A stretch of DNA of 7,903 nt. Origin: DATGIQ01 sp035295665 (GTDB lineage Bacteria; Planctomycetota; Planctomycetia; Gemmatales; Gemmataceae). Location: the NCBI GenBank assembly GCA_035295665.1, contig DATGIQ010000252.1, positions 1-7,903 of the forward strand. The letters are read 5' to 3'. Shown here piece after piece: positions 6,981-7,903 of this stretch; the first letter of the stretch is position 1, and every line of letters begins with the position of its first letter. The notes beneath the pieces are model-generated. The model searched no databases. It saw nothing but the letters and a program-made list of their open reading frames with translations, and was not told the DNA's origin. A program made the translations under genes and the position numbers.

Positions 6981-7565
6981 TCAAAGCCCGGGAATCGCAA
7001 TCGGTTGGTCGGATTCTCGGAACGGATTGAAGAGCTGGAACCCCTTCATCCGCCATTGGTCGTCCGCGTCCAACGCGAACTCCGCCTCACAGAGGTAACC
7101 AGCTTCGCTGCCGCGCCAATTCCCGCGTGCCTTTACCATGAAACTGATCTTGGCCGTACGTTGCTCCCGTCGGATTTCACCGCGCTGGAAGTCCCAGACG
7201 ATCACTTCCTCGACATTGCGGCTGCGCATCACCTCCTCTGCGCGGTGGCGGAAGGCTGCCTTGTCCAGGTTGCCGTGGCGGAAGTCTCGGGAAATATGGC
7301 CAAAGATCCGATCCAGATCATTTGTCTTGACCGCCGCGGCCATCTCGCGAACCTTGCGTTCAATCTGCTGGCTATCGCTTTCCCCGAACAGAAGCGGAGC
7401 GAGGTAAACCAGCAGGCCGACCACGCCAAGGAGAACAACCGCGACCCCGACTCCAATCGCATAAGCCCGGCGTCTCGTCCTCCACCAGCCATAGGCAAGC
7501 ACCAGGACCGCGATGCTCAGGACGATGAGGATCAAGTCAAAATTATCGAGCAGCCAGCTTCGCAT
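6981..7565 (-). CDS. Small membrane protein with C-terminal NTF2-like domain
   Basis: The 194-residue product has two hydrophobic helices, about 9-28 and 35-59, separated by W-W-R-T-R-R-R. The basic loop suggests a hairpin with both ends on the same side of the cytoplasmic membrane. Residues about 65-182 look like a cystatin/NTF2-like fold: a helical start (IERKVREMAAAVKTNDLDRI), D-F-R-H-G, a second helix (KAAFRHRAEEVMR), then alternating strands ending WRMKGFQLFNP. NTF2-like domains bind small ligands or proteins; no catalytic residues can be assigned. The start at 7565 is chosen because the hydrophobic helix follows at once; no strong ribosome binding site is visible, and a GTG at 7607 would add 14 residues. 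The stop lies 50 nt before the thioredoxin-like gene on the same strand, so the two may be co-transcribed. A long antisense frame over the same DNA is judged a shadow. Confidence 0.82.
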   Translation of the reverse strand: MRSWLLDNFDLILIVLSIAVLVLAYGWWRTRRRAYAIGVGVAVVLLGVVGLLVYLAPLLFGESDSQQIERKVREMAAAVKTNDLDRIFGHISRDFRHGNLDKAAFRHRAEEVMRSRNVEEVIVWDFQRGEIRREQRTAKISFMVKARGNWRGSEAGYLCEAEFALDADDQWRMKGFQLFNPFRESDQPIAIPGL

Positions 7566-7630
7566 GGCACACTTCGATGGAGCCCCCGAGCGCGGGTCTT
7601 GTACCACCGCCTGAGGTTACCGAATCGCGA

Positions 7631-7903
7631 CTACACCGGTACAAAAACGGCGCTGGAGCTCGGATCATAGTCGGTGGTGTCGGCGGAGTTTCCGTAATAC
7701 AGGTTGAGGCCGAGGTTGCCGATCAGAAGATTGCCGCCGCCATTGCTGGTCACGGTGCTGGCATTCAGCGCCGGTACGCCGTTGCCGGCGAGCAAGTTGC
7801 CCACGCGCGAGGCATAATCGTCGGTGCTCCCCGACCAGTAATCCATGATGGCCATGAGCGAAGCCACGTCCATGTCGTAGGCGGTCGTGCCGCCGATCAG
7901 GAT
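7631..7903 (-). CDS. C-terminal tail of a large planctomycete surface/calcium-binding-type protein (partial, 5' end outside window)
   Basis: The frame is open from the right edge to TAG at 7631, giving the last 90 residues. It begins ILIGGTTAYD, continues LMAIMDYWSG, YASRVGNLLAG, LNASTVTSNGGGNLLIGNLGLNLYYG, and ends in a short acidic and hydrophobic tail. This pattern (I-G-G-T-T-A-Y-D, a helix with a Trp, Y-A-x-R-V, L-N-x-x-T-V, G-G-x-x-L-I-G-x-x-G-L-x-x-x-Y) is typical of the C-termini of very large planctomycete exported proteins carrying RTX-like or cadherin-like repeats. In those families the asparagine/glycine turns may bind calcium. The internal ATG at 7873 is not the start, since the homologous pattern already runs before it. 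The stop is 65 nt upstream of the NTF2-like start. Confidence 0.8.
   Translation of the reverse strand: MLIGGTTAYDMDVASLMAIMDYWSGSTDDYASRVGNLLAGNGVPALNASTVTSNGGGNLLIGNLGLNLYYGNSADTTDYDPSSSAVFVPV

Noticed and set aside
6826..7056. Separate short gene ending at the TGA, starting at 7056
   Set aside because: It would end inside the thioredoxin active site and overlap the upstream gene by 76 nt. A start at 6930 with GGAG and continuation through the TGA explains the sequence better.
6912..7670. Plus-strand open frame of 252 residues
   Set aside because: It is antisense to the NTF2-like membrane protein, whose frame shows transmembrane helices and a coherent fold. The plus-strand translation shows no domain, and its 5' end also overlaps the thioredoxin-like gene.

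Overview
The window looks like chromosomal DNA of a GC-rich planctomycete, most likely from the Gemmata/Pirellula side of the phylum. This is inferred from gene style only. The clues are an extracytoplasmic WD40 protein, a PQQ-type beta-propeller protein that opens its mature part with DWPQWRG, a surface-protein tail containing ILIGGTTAYD, and a very large TPR lipoprotein. No rRNA, tRNA, insertion sequence or CRISPR array was seen. Layout: (1) positions 1-918, minus strand: N-terminal 306 residues of a membrane-anchored or exported WD40 propeller protein that runs off the left edge. (2) 919-1118: divergent intergenic region. (3) 1119-5039, plus strand: a 1306-residue lipoprotein with two CsgG-like domains, about eleven TPR-like helix pairs, long Gln/Ala-rich coiled coils and Pro-rich linkers. 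(4) 5040-5228: a gap dominated by a 69-bp near-perfect palindrome. (5) 5229-6518, plus strand: an exported PQQ-like beta-propeller protein. (6) 6549-6585: a hairpin between convergent genes, probably a two-way terminator. (7) 7903-6595, minus strand: three genes in a row, namely the C-terminal tail of a large surface protein (incomplete at the right edge), a small two-helix membrane protein with an NTF2-like domain, and a thioredoxin-fold protein. The most interesting locus is the last gene. Its reading frame is intact except for one TGA, and that TGA sits exactly where the first cysteine of the thioredoxin W-C-x-x-C active site belongs, giving W-(TGA)-T-Y-C. The thioredoxin fold continues in the same frame on both sides. 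All four complete genes of the window, including this one, end in TGA, so TGA is not simply reassigned. A GC-rich hairpin with the loop AGUUG lies 20 nt downstream of the TGA, where a bacterial SECIS element would be expected. The best reading is a selenocysteine (U-x-x-C) thioredoxin-like protein; a nonsense mutation or sequencing error is the main alternative. The genes do not form one obvious pathway. Four of the six probably act at or outside the cytoplasmic membrane (WD40, TPR/CsgG lipoprotein, PQQ-like propeller, surface protein). The thioredoxin-like protein has no signal peptide and is probably cytoplasmic; it may be co-transcribed with the NTF2-like membrane protein upstream of it.
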